The translations under genes were made by a program, and so were the position numbers. A stretch of 64,000 nt of DNA, taken from Todiramphus chloris collaris (Eukaryota; Chordata; Aves; Coraciiformes; Alcedinidae). The notes under the pieces were generated by a model. That model was not told where the DNA came from, made no database searches, and saw only the letters and a program-made list of their open reading frames with translations. This document shows positions 13,801-26,584 of the stretch, one piece after another (position 1 is the first letter of the stretch; each line of letters opens with the position of its first letter). The stretch spans positions 2,266,514 to 2,330,513 of the forward strand of contig JANVCC010000261.1 in NCBI GenBank assembly GCA_025345505.1. The letters run 5' to 3'.

Positions 13801-15264
13801 ATAGCAGGTGTCAAAATCCCTAAGAATAGCTGAGAAACGGCACCTCCCAGCACAGCTCTGGTGTCAGATCCACAGAGATAAACCAACAAATGGACGAGGT
13901 CCCAGAGGGTCTACCCAGACACCTCAGGCATGGAGCTGAGCTTGTCAGCAGGGCTTGTTTCCCTCCAGGAGCTTCTCTGCCGCTCCTGAAAGCCAACCTC
14001 TCTGCTGGTGTCATACATCCCTTCACCAGGGACAGCAGTTGGAGAGCCTGCTCCATGGCCCAGGAATGCAAGCTAAGGCCAACAGCTTTCCTGTCCTGTG
14101 TTTGCAGAGGTTGGCTGCAGATGATACCCACTTCACCGTACACAGCAGCTGTGTATCCAGCAGCTGCCTTGCCCCATCTGCATCTAAAAGTTCTCATGAA
14201 AACCTCATTGGGCTTCCCTTTGATAAAATAAGGTATAAAAGTAGCAGTACCCTGTACCCCTACACACATACACACACTTTGTGAGGGCCTGCTACTCTGT
14301 TACAGCTGGTTTCAAACTCACAGAAAACTAGGGAAGTGGTGGCAGACAATGCTGCCTGGCTTGGCAGATCAGCACTGTGGGCAACCTGGGGTATCCCTGG
14401 TGCCAGCTGCAAGGTGCCTCATATGCAGCAGGTTAAAGCTTCAGATCACATTCTGGCCGTGCCTGTGTGTTTTTTCAGGATGGTCATGATGGGAAAGCAA
14501 CCAGCTACTACCAGAAATATTGTCCAGACCTGCCAGGTTCCAAAAGACCAGCCTGAGCATCATGCCCTGTAATACTGCAGTCAGGCCAGAAAAAGCAGCA
14601 CCAGCCTCAGCCCTGTCACAGCTCTCCGTGCCCTTGGCATGCGGGTGCCCCACCATCAGACACGAGCACGTTGCACTAAAACGTGTTGGAAACAGCTTGA
14701 GTAGTCTTGCCATCATGTGTGGGATTACAGCATGGACATTCTCCTTCTCATGAATGAAGAAGCCCAATTTCCTAAAAATGTCCGTTTCCTAACTCAGGTA
14801 CAGCAGGGGAACAAGCTGCAAGTGGAAATACAACTATGTTCCAAGTCATTTCCTAACCCTCAGACAGTCTGGGATTCAAACCAGGTGGGAGCCACATTGC
14901 TTAGGTACATCCATGCAAGGTCAAGATGGGGGAGCTCCGTCTGTCCCTCCCTTCCACGGTCACCGTGGCCTTACAGTTTTCAAGGGTTTGGTAAATAGAG
15001 GCTTTGGAGATGGAGCTAGGGAAGCCAACTCAGTGACAAAGGATGCTTCAGACAAAAACTCCCTGTTCTTAACTCCCTGCTGCTTAAACTGGGAGACAAA
15101 TGTTCAATAAAATGCCTAGGAAATCACAGGAGGCAAACTGATGCTGCATCTCATTTATTCCTTTACCCAAGCGGCCTCATAGTTCAAATTTAACAGTCAC
15201 CAGTCACCAGCAGCAAATACATATCCCAAAGCAGTATCAAAGTGTACTCCTCTCAGAAAATACT
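7856..15264. other. intergenic, no gene recognised; one possible conserved patch
   Basis: AT-rich sequence at about 12700-13010 contains TTTGTAATTATTCGCATGCA (POU-like ATGCAAT and homeodomain AATTA motifs) and looks non-random. The rest, including a GC-richer patch around 11.3-11.7 kb and an A13 run at about 11537, shows no gene. Confidence 0.5.
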
Positions 15265-15319
15265 TGAGGTTGGACTCTATGATCTCGAAGGTCTTTCCCA
15301 ACGTGAGCAATTCTGTGAT
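15265..15319 (+). mobile_element. CR1 LINE 3'-tail remnant
   Basis: About 55 bp match only the extreme CR1 3' end: GAGGTTGGACTCTATGATCT, then GGTCTTTCCCAACGTGAGCA and ATTCTGTGAT. This is a strongly truncated insertion; the flanks show nothing else of CR1. Confidence 0.8.
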
Positions 15320-16023
15320 ACTCTACATGTCTTGCCATCACTAACCAGGCGTTGTTCTGGTGGTATCTACAGAAACTACCCGGCACGAGGGAGAGCTCCA
15401 AGGGCAAACCCAGACTTTGCAGAGCCATACAGGGCTAGATACTATGGAAATGAATTGCTAACACTGCTGAGCAGCTCCATTGTTTAAAGCAGAGCCCTCT
15501 CAGACTCCAGCAATAATTCAACAGTGAAATAAACAGCTCTGATCAGATAGCCTGGGAAATTAGATAAAGAGCACAATAGCTGTGAAGATAGGAATATTTC
15601 ATGACGAGTCATATATCAGTTTATTCCCGATTTAAGTCCCTTTTGATTACTCTTTGTTAACACCTCACATCTGTATGACAAGTCAGAAAGAAAGGCAAAG
15701 ATTTTTTTCAGACAGAGCCCATTTCCACCCCCCTCCCCCGATGGCATGTGCATGCCACCTTCATGACTTAGCGCTCGGCCATCTCCTTCTGACTCTTTCA
15801 TGTTACTTACTTAGAAATAATGTCTGCGTTTCAGGACATAGCAATTTCCTCACAGCTAGTTTTTATGCTTTAGTGTGCTCCCGAGTTACCAAACTATTCA
15901 AAAGTGCTCTTTTCCTCTGCGTCTGTTCCCACAGAAGTCCAAGGCAACTCCTTCGAGTCTCAGGACATCTCTGAAATTTTTTCCCCCTCTTGCTTTGAAC
16001 ATAAGCAGGTTAAACCCAAGGAC

Positions 16024-16071
16024 AGCACTTATTTTATACTGTCACATAGCACTTATTTTATACTGTCACAT
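16024..16071. repeat. perfect 24-bp tandem duplication
   Basis: AGCACTTATTTTATACTGTC followed by ACAT occurs twice head-to-tail without mismatch (16024-16047 and 16048-16071). It lies 260 bp upstream of the TATA box at 16331. Identity of the two copies implies a recent event. Confidence 0.95.
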
Positions 16072-16330
16072 ACTTGGGGTTTTTTTTCAAGACGAGTCAT
16101 TTAACTAAAAGAAAAAAAAAAGTCCAGAATGCCTGGATATAAAGGGACTGACAAGATCACCACATTGTTTTGATAGTAAGAATGTTACCGAAGGGGCTGA
16201 ACGTGGTTGCTCTGGATGAAAGAAGCTGTGGGCAGCAGGAATAAGCTTTCAGCACTGGAAAAGAAGCAATCTCCAGCCTTGCTAAATGGGGCTACTGTGG
16301 AATTCAGGATGCGCTGTACCCACAGCTGGC

Positions 16331-16413
16331 TATAAAACTCCTCAGAGCATCCAGCTCTGCCTCTCCCCTAGAGTAAACAATTCTCTTTGCATTTCTTGTT
16401 GCTCTTATCAAAG
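16331..16413 (+). promoter_or_regulatory. candidate TATA promoter and short first exon
   Basis: TATAAAA at 16331-16337 lies in a GC-richer context (GCTGGCTATAAAACTCCTCA). A start site about 30 bp downstream would fall near 16361 in a pyrimidine-rich patch. The segment ends at 16413 in TCAAAG|GTAAAT, a usable splice donor, giving a non-coding first exon of about 53 nt. The segments at 17192 and 17328 could follow it. This is an arrangement seen in the sequence, not a recognised gene. Confidence 0.35.
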
Positions 16414-17191
16414 GTAAATAGGCTGGGTATTTCAGAGTACTCTCGGGGTTTTTGAGGATATTCTTACAAGAGGTGGTGAAGCCAGAGGACCCCAGCCCAG
16501 GGAGGAGAGGTTGTTCTCTTTACAGGTTTGGGGGGCTACTTTTTAAGTTAACATATTGCGAAAGGTATCTCCTCTTCAGGTAGTTTTGAGAGGTGGCTTG
16601 ACACCCAGCTAAAGTACGTGTCTCTAGGTTTTATAACCAGTGTAAATCATTTCAGTATCTGGTTATCGTAAATTCAATATTGCATCCTTTCAAATTAGTA
16701 AATTTAACAAAAGGGAGGGAAAAAAGGGCACATTTAACAGATGATACCGAACTCCTGGTTTTCCTTTGCCTTTTCATGGACATGCCAAGCAGCTGACAGT
16801 CAGCCATTCCCACCCAGTGTCCTGCTCTCAGTTTGTTGCTGTGTGGTTTAGGGAGCTATGCTTTAAATAGCACAGATAATACCTACCATTAAAGAAAAAG
16901 CCTTCAAAGTTTTAGTTTAAAACTAACCACAGAAATCTAAAAAACTTTCAAATAATTTTTTTTTCCCCTTTGTGGATCTGAATCTTTGTACTCCAGCTTC
17001 AAGCATATGGGATCTCCTTTTAGTGCATCTTACCCTGACTTCCCTGGATTCGAGGACTTACTGCCTGCAGTACTCTTACAATATTATGTTTTAATCACCA
17101 TTAATTGTTCTCAATCCTAATTTACCTTTAGTAAAGCTTTTATAGGGAAATTGCCTTAGTTTTTTCCCCTCAACTGTTGTACATTCTACAG

Positions 17192-17251
17192 GAAGGACAA
17201 TTCAGCTGTGGCTAGAAGAGCTACACGATGGAGGGAGAAGGCTTTGCTGAG
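17192..17251 (+). CDS. candidate exon with start codon (unrecognised gene)
   Basis: A pyrimidine-rich acceptor (TTTTTTCCCCTCAACTG through TTCTACAG) is followed by a 60-nt segment ending in GAG|GTGAAG. Its ATG at 17228 has A at -3 and G at +4, and an in-frame TAG lies five codons upstream within the same segment, so the ATG would be a true first codon. It encodes MEGEGFAE and ends in phase 0. No family is recognised. The splice sites are persuasive, but short exons arise by chance in long introns and deserts. Confidence 0.25.
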
Positions 17252-17327
17252 GTGAAGAGCAAGTCTTAAGCATTGCATAGAAGTCCCCAAAATTTCCTCA
17301 CACTTACTGATCATTTTTTCTCTCCAG

Positions 17328-17386
17328 CTGTCCAAGAGCAGATTCTCTTCCTCCTGCAGAGATGATATTGTAAGCTGGAGCGAGCT
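17328..17386 (+). CDS. candidate second coding exon (unrecognised gene)
   Basis: A strong acceptor (TCATTTTTTCTCTCCAG) precedes 59 nt that continue in phase 0 from the 17192-17251 segment and encode LSKSRFSSSCRDDIVSWSEL. The end is CT|GTAAGT, the ideal donor hexamer. An earlier donor (ATT|GTAAGC at 17370) is also possible. I could not identify a convincing 3' exon: an acceptor at 17680 gives an early stop in this phase, and one at 18201 gives a stop after two codons from the longer form, or 33 open codons from the shorter form. The gene, if any, is unresolved. Confidence 0.22.
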
Positions 17387-18365
17387 GTAAGTAGCAAGAA
17401 CCTAGACAGAATTAGCAAATACCTGGTTGTGATGGATTTTCTTTTCCAGTCATCATGATAAATAAGTTGCTCCAGTATAAATGTAGAGTACATTCACTAA
17501 CCATGCTAAAGTTGTTTTGGAAATACATCACTGTAACTGAGGCAATGATTTGACTCTCTTTCTGGGTGATACAACACCAACACACAATGTCTTGGTGTGA
17601 AAAATCTAAAAACCCCACAGTATTTCTGCTCGGCTCTAGTAAATGTAAAGTTGAATGTATTTTAAAAACCCCCTTTACAGCACCGCTTGAGCAACAGGGT
17701 GAAAGTCACTGGCTTCACTTCACGTTCACGCAGGAGTGGCAGAAATCAGAACCTAGTTTGTTTGCCTGTTAGCAAAGGGATAAGCAGAGGCACTCGCGCT
17801 GGGAACAGCTGCAAACACGGCTTCTCCACATTGCCTGGCAGAGTTCTGAAGGCAAAAATAAAATGTGAGGCCAGTTTTTAGTTGAAAGGTTTGAATATTG
17901 AACAGCGGTCATCATTTTTAATTCTTCACAAGTTACTGCAACTGGATATAAGAAAGTTTTGAATATATTTTGCAAATGCTCGGCTACGGCCAAATCCTGC
18001 AACTCCTCCGTGGGTGAAGTATCCCAGTTGGGCTGACAGGACTCATCTCACAATTTCGTGCCCCAGAATTAGGCTGCAAATGCATTTAAGATTTGTAGCA
18101 CAAAAGTCTTCACGGTGCTGATTATTCTTTTAAGAAACCCACAGTGTATCAACAGGAACGCAGAGCGTATCTTGGGTTGCATCATTAGCTGCCATTTCAG
18201 GAATTACTAAAATCCCCTGAGCTACAATTTGTCATGATTCTTATTCTTGGGAAATCCTTTAAAGGGACTGTTAAAGCAATTAAGCCCGTGTCCTCGATTT
18301 AATCTTTAAGGCTGCCTAGCCAACATTGAGTCACCGTAGTCTTCTAGGTCAGGCAGGAAAAGAAT

Positions 18366-18373
18366 TGACGTCA
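18366..18373. promoter_or_regulatory. consensus cAMP-response element
   Basis: TGACGTCA is the perfect CREB/ATF palindrome, followed at once by TTGCAAAACG (C/EBP- or POU-like). CpG dinucleotides are locally more frequent (ACGCCGCTGCGT follows). No start site is evident nearby. Confidence 0.3.
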
Positions 18374-20351
18374 TTGCAAAACGCCGCTGCGTAAGTGTCT
18401 CTGAAAAAAATGGCAGCCCAGGGTACACAGTTGGGTAATCAGATGCTGTGAATAACACAGCATGCTCAACAGGTGAGCTTGGGGAATTTGGCACTTCAGA
18501 GCTGAACCGAGCCTGTCCTCAGGCGGATGATAAAAGATCCGCGATACACTTTCTCTGACATAACGTATTTAGCAAACTTATCAAGATGTTTCCTCTGTCC
18601 AGAAAGTCAACCAGCCTATTAGGAGTGATAATTTGGCACACAATATGCTCGAGGGACAAATACGATAAGGGATGTTTCATACAAAGGGGCTTCCACTACT
18701 AGTCAGTTATGTCAATCTGCAGCTAAAAACAGAGCGGCATAAAAATAAACGTTAACTCTTCACCCTGGGCAATTAAGCTGTTTTCTAACAAAATAAGCAC
18801 GGCTTAAGTAGGGACCAGGAAAGAGCTGCAGCTCTGCTGCAATGCTCGCTCCTGAAAAATCAAACCCAAGCATTTAAACCGGGCACTGAACCCTAGATAT
18901 TTTCCCACTCGACATTTATCATTAAATCCCAGATGCACAGGAGCAGAACCGTCTGGTTGAGAGACCCCAGTTTTCTCAAAACTTGAAGACCCTTTCAGAG
19001 CAGAACTGTTCCCATTTGGGCTCATTTTTAGAAAAGTCACAAACAGGAAGCGCATGTGCTGCTGTCCACAGGCAACGCAAATGGAGGGAGAATGAAGCTG
19101 TATTTAGGCATATGCTAACCTTGAACCTTGTCCCAGTGACTTTTACCTGCCCCAGCACTAATCAGGAGACTTTTCTCATGACTAGCAAAAGCCCGCATCC
19201 TTGCAATGAGTTGAATGATTCAGAAATACATCTAACTCTGGCTCTCCAGATCCCTTACCCCAATCCCCAGAACAGCCTCAGTGCAGCCCAGAAATCCTTC
19301 CTACGGCAGAAATTAAAATAACACATATTTGTTCTTTAAATATGTGAGTGGTTCTGGTCTTTGCTTTATCTCGAAGAGCTTTATCTATTTAACTATAAGG
19401 CTACCTCTGTTGGAGTCATCCTAAACCTAAGCCCAAACGCAACCCAAAGCCCACATAACTCTTGCCTATCACAACATTCTTCACTTTGTTGTTCATCCCA
19501 CTTCTCCCAACAAGACCAATCACACAGCATCCAGTAACAGCCTCAATTCTTCATTCTTCTTTAACAGACACTTTAACCATAATTTAATGGTAGCCCAAGG
19601 ACTTCTATCCACAACAAAAAATCTTCCTCTGTCAGTACCCAGAGGAGCTGTGACTCCAGCAGGACCTAGCACAAACACACATCTTCCATACTTAGTCGTG
19701 AGAAAATTTACACATCCCCAGCTTGAACCCATGATATTTTAAAGCTTGTCTTAAAATATTCTCACTTGTCAGACTGAACTTTCATCCTCGCCCTGCAGGG
19801 CTTGTAGGATCCAGCAGTGAGCTATCTTCACCTTTGTGATACTCAGGGCTAAGGCTTAATCATAGCTGAGTGACCCTGTGTAGCTTGCAGCATAAATGCT
19901 GACAAAAAAAGTTCAAGGTATAAAGCTCTGCTGACTCCTGCCATCATCCTCATAAACACAGTTAGGTCACAGGCTCATCTTGGGGTTAGAATTTGTGTCC
20001 AGCCCAGAGCTGAGTTTATTACTGGATGTGCAAAGCTACATCCAATATTAGGATGCATTAGAACGAAGACAAAGCTAAAGTAGTAGGATGAAGACTAAGC
20101 TAAAAAGGGTGAGAGACTTCTGCTGAGTTCTGGCACCCATATGAGTTTGCTGTTCCATACCTTGCCCTGCAGCTGGAGCTGGGCTTATGTTCTAGTTGGG
20201 CCCAACGTGAGAGGAGAAGATGGCTTATCACTGAATTTTACAATACCTGGAGGCCTATGATGAGGGCAGGCACCAGGAGAGATGCCTGTGGTGGATAAGG
20301 TGCAGACTGGTGTTGAAACAACCAGTGCTGACAGGGTTAGGCTTAATGGGC

Positions 20352-20359
20352 TATAAAAG
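20352..20359 (+). promoter_or_regulatory. isolated TATA box
   Basis: TATAAAAG sits in GGGCTATAAAAGTGGGGC, followed 30 bp on by a purine-rich GC-richer stretch (GCAGAAGGCAGCGTGCAGAG). It looks like a core promoter but no convincing exon or donor follows. It could belong to an old mobile-element promoter. Confidence 0.25.
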
Positions 20360-22706
20360 TGGGGCTAGAACCGGCTGGGGCAGAAGGCAGCGTGCAGAGC
20401 CCAGCAAAGGCTGAAGGCAGTAGCAAAGGGCTTCAGGTTTGTTAGCAGGGAGTCTGTCAATCATGTCACAAGCCTTAGTTAAGCTTAGCATTGGAGATGG
20501 ACTCTGAATTTAAGGCAGCTGGAACTAAACAGCTAAGGAGGTTGCAGGATCCTACAGGGACAGGTTTTGAGTGTTACCATCTACCCAAAGCAGCGACTAA
20601 AGCTAAAGGTGGATTAAATTTCTCCTTGATTACAACAAAGTAGTTGTATACATTTATGAAACTACCCAGGGTATGTTCATGTTGGGGCTGGAGGCAGCAG
20701 TTTTGCCCAGTCACCCAAATACATTTCCAAAAGTCACTGTTTGAACGTATTAGAAACCCTGCAGCTTTTACAGGAGCCAGCAAATAAACGAGCTCTAGGC
20801 TTATTATCCTAGCTGTAGCACCCTGGGCACCCCTCCTCACTCCTATACTTTAGTTTTAATTGCACCACAGAGATTTCTAGCAGTGACAGAATTAACTATG
20901 GAATAATTCACACCACTCTAACCCTATCCCTAGCTCCGCAGGCTTTGAAAGAGCCAGCAGTAAAGCCAGCTCTTCTTTGCCCTCTATCCTGAAGGAAACC
21001 ACTTTCCCCAGACAAAACTCTGGCCTTGCCCATACGATAGTGACTCAGAGCATGAACAATAAGCCAGTTGCCTCTGCCTGCTCTGGCCCATATCCTCATG
21101 GTGCCAGTCTTGCTCTTTAAGCCATCCCACAGCGCAGAAACAGTTCTCAAAGTGGCATACGGTTTATTATGAGGAAGACTGAATCAGACCATGGACTGCA
21201 ACAGAAAAAACTCAACATTTCTACCCTGATTTTGCCACTCTCACACTCTTATTTTCCTGTTTCTCCATCCCTCCTCTCTGGCCCACCAGCTCTCTCCTCT
21301 CCGCTGGCTCTGCAGCATTCCCGGCGCACGATGCTGACGCTGTGTGCATGGTGGAGTAGTGAGTGAGTTAGGTCAGAGGATCCTCACTACCTGGGTTTGG
21401 CAGCAGCTGGCTTGCTCCTCCCTTCACCTCTCTTTTTCATTTATTTCCCCACCTCTCCTTTCTGGGGGTCAGAAAACAGCAAGGCAGCAGCTGCCCCTGC
21501 TCCATGGGGCCAGCAGTTTTCCCAGGGGATGCCCAGACCGACCAGGCAGGATAACACAGCCAGGGCATCAAGCCACATCCCCAGAGTCATGCTGCTGTGG
21601 GAAGGGTGACTCCCTGTAAGATTTTTGACATAAACAAGAGGCCCAGGGACTAGGGAGCTGGGAGCAAACACTGGCAGCCCTGGTGCTGCAGTAGCTGCAG
21701 GCAGCTGGGGAAGCAGGCAGGCAGCCTGGGTGCTCTGAGCTTACCTGGCCCCCAGAGGAGCATACAGCCAGTAATCCACTCAATCTGCACATCCCCACCA
21801 TGCTGCAATGTGGAGCTCTGGGCAGAGGGTGCAAAGTTGCTAGAGCTGGAGGGACAAGGAGTTTTTGGCAGTGGGGAGGCTGGAGGTGCAGGAGCAGGGG
21901 CCAGGAGCAGCCACACACAGATACCCAGGGAGGACAGTCAGAGGGCGAGGGGAGCTGGTGTGCCAAGCTACAGAAAAGAAGTGAGACCCAGTCTGGAAAA
22001 TTTGCATTTCCCTGGTTTAGGGGACTAACCTAGAACAGAAGTGAGTGACACCAGGGTTTCTAATCTGGCACAGACATCTTGTGTGACCTTGGGCAGGTGT
22101 CCCGATGCTGCATGTGCACAGCAGCTATCTTAAATGATCCAGGAGAGCCTTTATTTTCTAAAGCTGGTGTGAAAGAATTAACAGAAGACTGTAAGGTGCT
22201 CAGATAGAATTGTAGGGGATGCTATAGTCATGAATCAACCAATTCTATTTGCTTCAGTGTATGAGAATATTACCTAACTAGCCCTAACAAATAACACGCA
22301 TCTATAGCAGACTTTTCAACCAAAGAAATCCCTAAAGCTTTTGCAGTTTTGGTGAAGAAACGATTGAAAACACTTACAGTTTCATTTCAAATATGACAGC
22401 TGAAAAACAATGAGCTATAAAGCATATGAAATATGTTCCTCAGCACTACTGAGTGATTCTTTCACAACACAGGTATCTGACAAGTTGTTGTCCATGTGGA
22501 CTGATGCTCTGATAATTCAAACACTTTTTTTCCAGTTGTCTTTAATATCTAGTGCAGGGTGTAAGCACTCTAAAACCTGGGCACAGGGACTTCTAGGCCT
22601 CTCTTTCCCTTAACCTTTAGGAAACCAGGTCTGAAAACACTGTGTAAACAAAGCAATCAAAAGGCAAATTATAATGCAGTTAGCTGCTTCTCTAGAAATC
22701 AGCAGT

Positions 22707-22749
22707 TATTAGCATTTAGTCTCATTTAATTATTAGCATTTAGTCTCAT
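22707..22749. repeat. 24-bp period short duplication
   Basis: TATTAGCATTTAGTCTCAT occurs at 22707-22725 and 22731-22749, separated by TTAAT. It is a simple local duplication. Confidence 0.85.
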
Positions 22750-25700
22750 GCTTAGCTAGATGAAATTGTATTCTTCCTACAAGTCAGTAAGAGCGACGTT
22801 TAAGATATGTGAGTATTTAACAGGAAAGGTGTCTTAGTTTTCAAAAATAATCTCCTAGAAGACTTGGAAAAAGAGGTGGCCAGAGACCAAAGGGAAACAA
22901 GCCCTTTTTAGTGGGACTTTGAGCCTTGCAAGCAAAGCCAATGACCGTCCGGTGCCTGGTGCTGGCTCTCCACCCCGGTGGCTGTGCGTGCCAATCCACA
23001 GCCCCTGCGTCTGCCACCTCACCCAGCACCTTATTTACATGCCAACGACTTTTACCTTCTTCAATCAAAGATAATTAGGCTGCCAGGCAGCAGCAAGGGC
23101 TGGCCATTTAAAAGGCAGGCCTATATTTTTCACTATCAAAAACGTCACCTATCAATGACATTTTAAAGCTGGGTAAGTCCATTTCTCGACCACAGCACCT
23201 AAATTAGTGGTGAATGTGAGCAATGAACGGGCTCCCAAGAGCTGTGAGTGAAATCTTTTCTGCTCAGATTTTGAGCTGAGACTCTCATTTTTATTTCCTT
23301 GTGGCTTAAAGGTAATAAATTTGTACCCGATAGATTCCACAGCTTCTCATTTAAATTTCCATCTCTTGGGTTAACTGCTAAATGAGGCACATAGGCAAAT
23401 GCATTACTTCCTCCTCACCCCTGCACTTGATAAAAATCTAATAAAAAGCTGAAGGGCTTCTTAGATCATTCTGATGGTCACTTGGAGAATCACACCAGCA
23501 ATTCCTTCTGGCACTTCCTAAGTCCCCCTCCTTGAAAGTACATTCCTGTTTCAAGTACTGTGCAAACGGTCTTCTTAGGGTAGCAAGAACAGGCTTGTCC
23601 AAGGGACAAGCACGAACTTGTTTGCTTAGCACTCCTTTTCTTCTCCTCTCTTTCCCCATTAGCATTGCCCTTCACTGTGGCAGACAGAAATCTGAATCCT
23701 GAGCTGCTTAGCTCCTGGGAAGAAATTGTATCAGGTGGGCTAAGTAGTGTTAACCTCTAATTAAACCCTTAACTACTACAAGGGACTGTCTGGCCACACT
23801 ATGGGTTTACTCTTTGGAACTACAGCATCTTAACACTTCCACCAGCTAGGAAATATTCTGCCAGTTGAGAGTCTCCAGTAGCTGCCCTAAACACATATAA
23901 CTTAAGCACACATTTTATTTAAAACCCAACACTATTTTCAAATTTTTTCATCGAGATTTTGGAAATAGGTAACAAACCAGCTGGACAAATCTACAAACAC
24001 ATTTCCATAGGTTTTGGAGCTTTGAAGTTTCCATTTTTCAGTGTATGAGGTTTCGAAAGGTTACCTATTGTCAAATAATCCCCTTTGTTCGGGTGTGTGC
24101 AGGGGGAACAGGCAAAATTTGAAAGAGCAGGCAAGCTTAGGAAAGCAACTTCATTTACAAAGCAGTTCCAGGTTAAGAAACCAAAGCAGAACAAAGTGTT
24201 TCTGGTGGAAACCTTTGCCATTTCTTGTCCCTGCAGTGTGCTGCCGTGCTAGAGGAATGCCAACCGCGGGTGCTTGCAGTGGAAAGCCTCTGCTTGACTG
24301 GCAGGGCACGTTACGTACCCTCAGGATACTGTGTCCTGGAGCCTCCTACCTTTTCCAGACCTGCCAGCTTGGCTGTCAGCCTGGGCTAGTAGGAGGTGCT
24401 CAACTGATTGCTAAACACAAACAGTACTTTCGGGTCTTTAATGGCTGGTAGACAAAGTACAGCATGTGCTGTAAATTGCATTTCTTATTCAAAAGGAGGA
24501 ACTGTCCAAGCAGGGCATATAAGGCATGTGCAAAAGGCAACTGGGAAAAACCGGGTTATGCCCACAGAGCTCCAGGTTTCATCTTTAGCTCAACATGAGT
24601 TCAGTGTCACCTGAAGCATCCGACAGTGACAATTTCAAAAGGTCCTAGCTATCAATAGCGTTGATTCCAGAACCCGTAACAACCTCAGCCTTAGGGCAGA
24701 CAGTAGGTAAGCCTGTCAGAGATCTAAATAAAGTAGATGAATGAATGCACCCGTCTGCCACATGTGCATTGTGTGTAACAAAGGTAAATTTAAGTTGAGC
24801 TAAGGATGTTTTAAGAGCAAGTGTGCAAAGCTGAGCTTCTGAATAGGTATTATGTCCTATCAAGGACTCATTGTTTAGCAGATCCTACATCTAACAATGC
24901 CTCATTGTGAGGGCTCCAAAGATCAGTGCATTAAATACCAGTTTTTCAGACCCCTTCACATTTTCAGTGTCTTCCAGTGCTGCAAACACTTGGATATTCT
25001 TGCTACACTCGTACCTGTAGGTGCTTATATTGGCTGTATCTACTCTATTCTGCGAATGGGAGCAATAGCTCAAATCAGTGAGTTCAGTTCTTCGGGAATT
25101 TTATCCTGCCCCATTCCAAAGAAATCTCCTTTTTGGGATACCGGAAAGCTACTGCACGCATGAAAAAAAATGAAAAAGAAATTTGGATTTCACGAGTGAT
25201 TCTGCCTGGATGCCTACTTCAGATGGAGACCAGGAGAAATAGCACTGTGTAAGGCCATGGATTAACGTGCATTTACATCTTCAGGCTCTGCGTGTGCAGC
25301 TGGAGGGAGGATATGGCCTTCCGTAGCAGGAGAGATTCCGGTTCATTCTACTGTGTGTAGGAAGTGGCTTTCTGCAGTGCTGCCACAAGCGCAGGGAGGC
25401 AATCACAGCTTCCCTACTGACAACCAAAGTATGTGAAAACTCTGTAATCTGATTACTGAAAATGAGTGGAAGACTGATGAGAGAATCAACATCAGAGGGG
25501 TATCGTGGTGCAGAAGTGCCAGCTGAGAGGTCTCCACATCTCTGCTGCGGAGAAGGTGAGAGCTAGCTCTGGATTTGTAAAACCAGTGTAATGAATTGCA
25601 GGAAACGTTTAATTCTCAACACTTCCAACACGAGATAAGTTCATGGGGCAGATCTCTGACACAGGTGTGGGGGGGGATCAACAGCTATCCCAGCCATTAA

Positions 25701-25916
25701 GATTAATTAAAATAAGGCTCTGCATTTTCCTTCTGGCATAGCCTCCAGCAAGGGACCCCCCCCTTGGGGGCAGGTTGGAGGAAGAGGAGGAAGGCAGAAT
25801 GAAGGGGGCTGAAAGGGGAGGAGATCTTTGAAACCACTGCTTAGAGATGACAAGGGGGATGCTTGCATGGCTCTGGCAGCTCTCCAAACCTCTGCACAGG
25901 TACAGGGAATCTGGCG

Positions 25917-25932
25917 GGTGTTAATTAACACC
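25917..25932. promoter_or_regulatory. perfect 16-bp palindrome GGTGTTAATTAACACC
   Basis: The sequence is its own reverse complement over 16 bp and centres on TTAATTAA. It resembles a dimeric homeodomain site; it lacks the one-base spacer of a canonical HNF1 site (GTTAATNATTAAC). Confidence 0.3.
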
Positions 25933-26563
25933 ACTGCTTCCAAAGAAATGTGAAAGATTACTATAAGTGCCCCTCCCCTGTTAATAAATGTCATACAGCA
26001 GGTTTGACAGAAGGATTTCCTTGAGCTTGTCTCCCAGGCTAGTTACTTTCAGGTTTTGTATCCCAGATTTTGCAGACGTGGATCTCTGCTCCAGCTGTGT
26101 GCCAGCATCACAGCGATGCAGGGCATGCAGTTGGCCGCCAGCACTGCAGCAAGAGGAAAGGCTACAATCCAGTTCTGTCACTGCTTAGCAAATCGGGTGG
26201 GTTTCTGAGCAGCATACGCTGCATTCAGCATATCCTCCATCATAAAGGCAGCCCTTTAATCGAAACCTGTGTATTTTAGACATGCCTGAAGCTCCTCTGT
26301 AACTGCTGAATAGCCTCTGTAACGAGTGACTTGAGTAGCACAAATTCCTGCATGTGCTGGACTTGCCACTTTCAAGTATCTGCAGAGACTAAGGGGAGCC
26401 AGGTTCTGTCCACATAAGGATACAACCAAGTTCAAAAGGTGTGTCTGTAAAGCATTAGAAGTTGGTGTGGAACGTGGTCACCTCAGCTGTGAAATCAGCC
26501 ATGTGAAAGCACAGTTAAGGCTAAGGAAGATTTCTTCCGCTGCGTATTCTAGTGCTCTTGTCA

Positions 26564-26584
26564 TCATGTGACGCTAATTAATTC
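26564..26584. promoter_or_regulatory. M-box and homeodomain motifs
   Basis: TCATGTGAC (26564-26572) matches the M-box bound by MITF/TFE factors, and TAATTAATT (26576-26584) is a homeodomain-type site directly beside it. Unconfirmed; motif evidence only. Confidence 0.2.
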
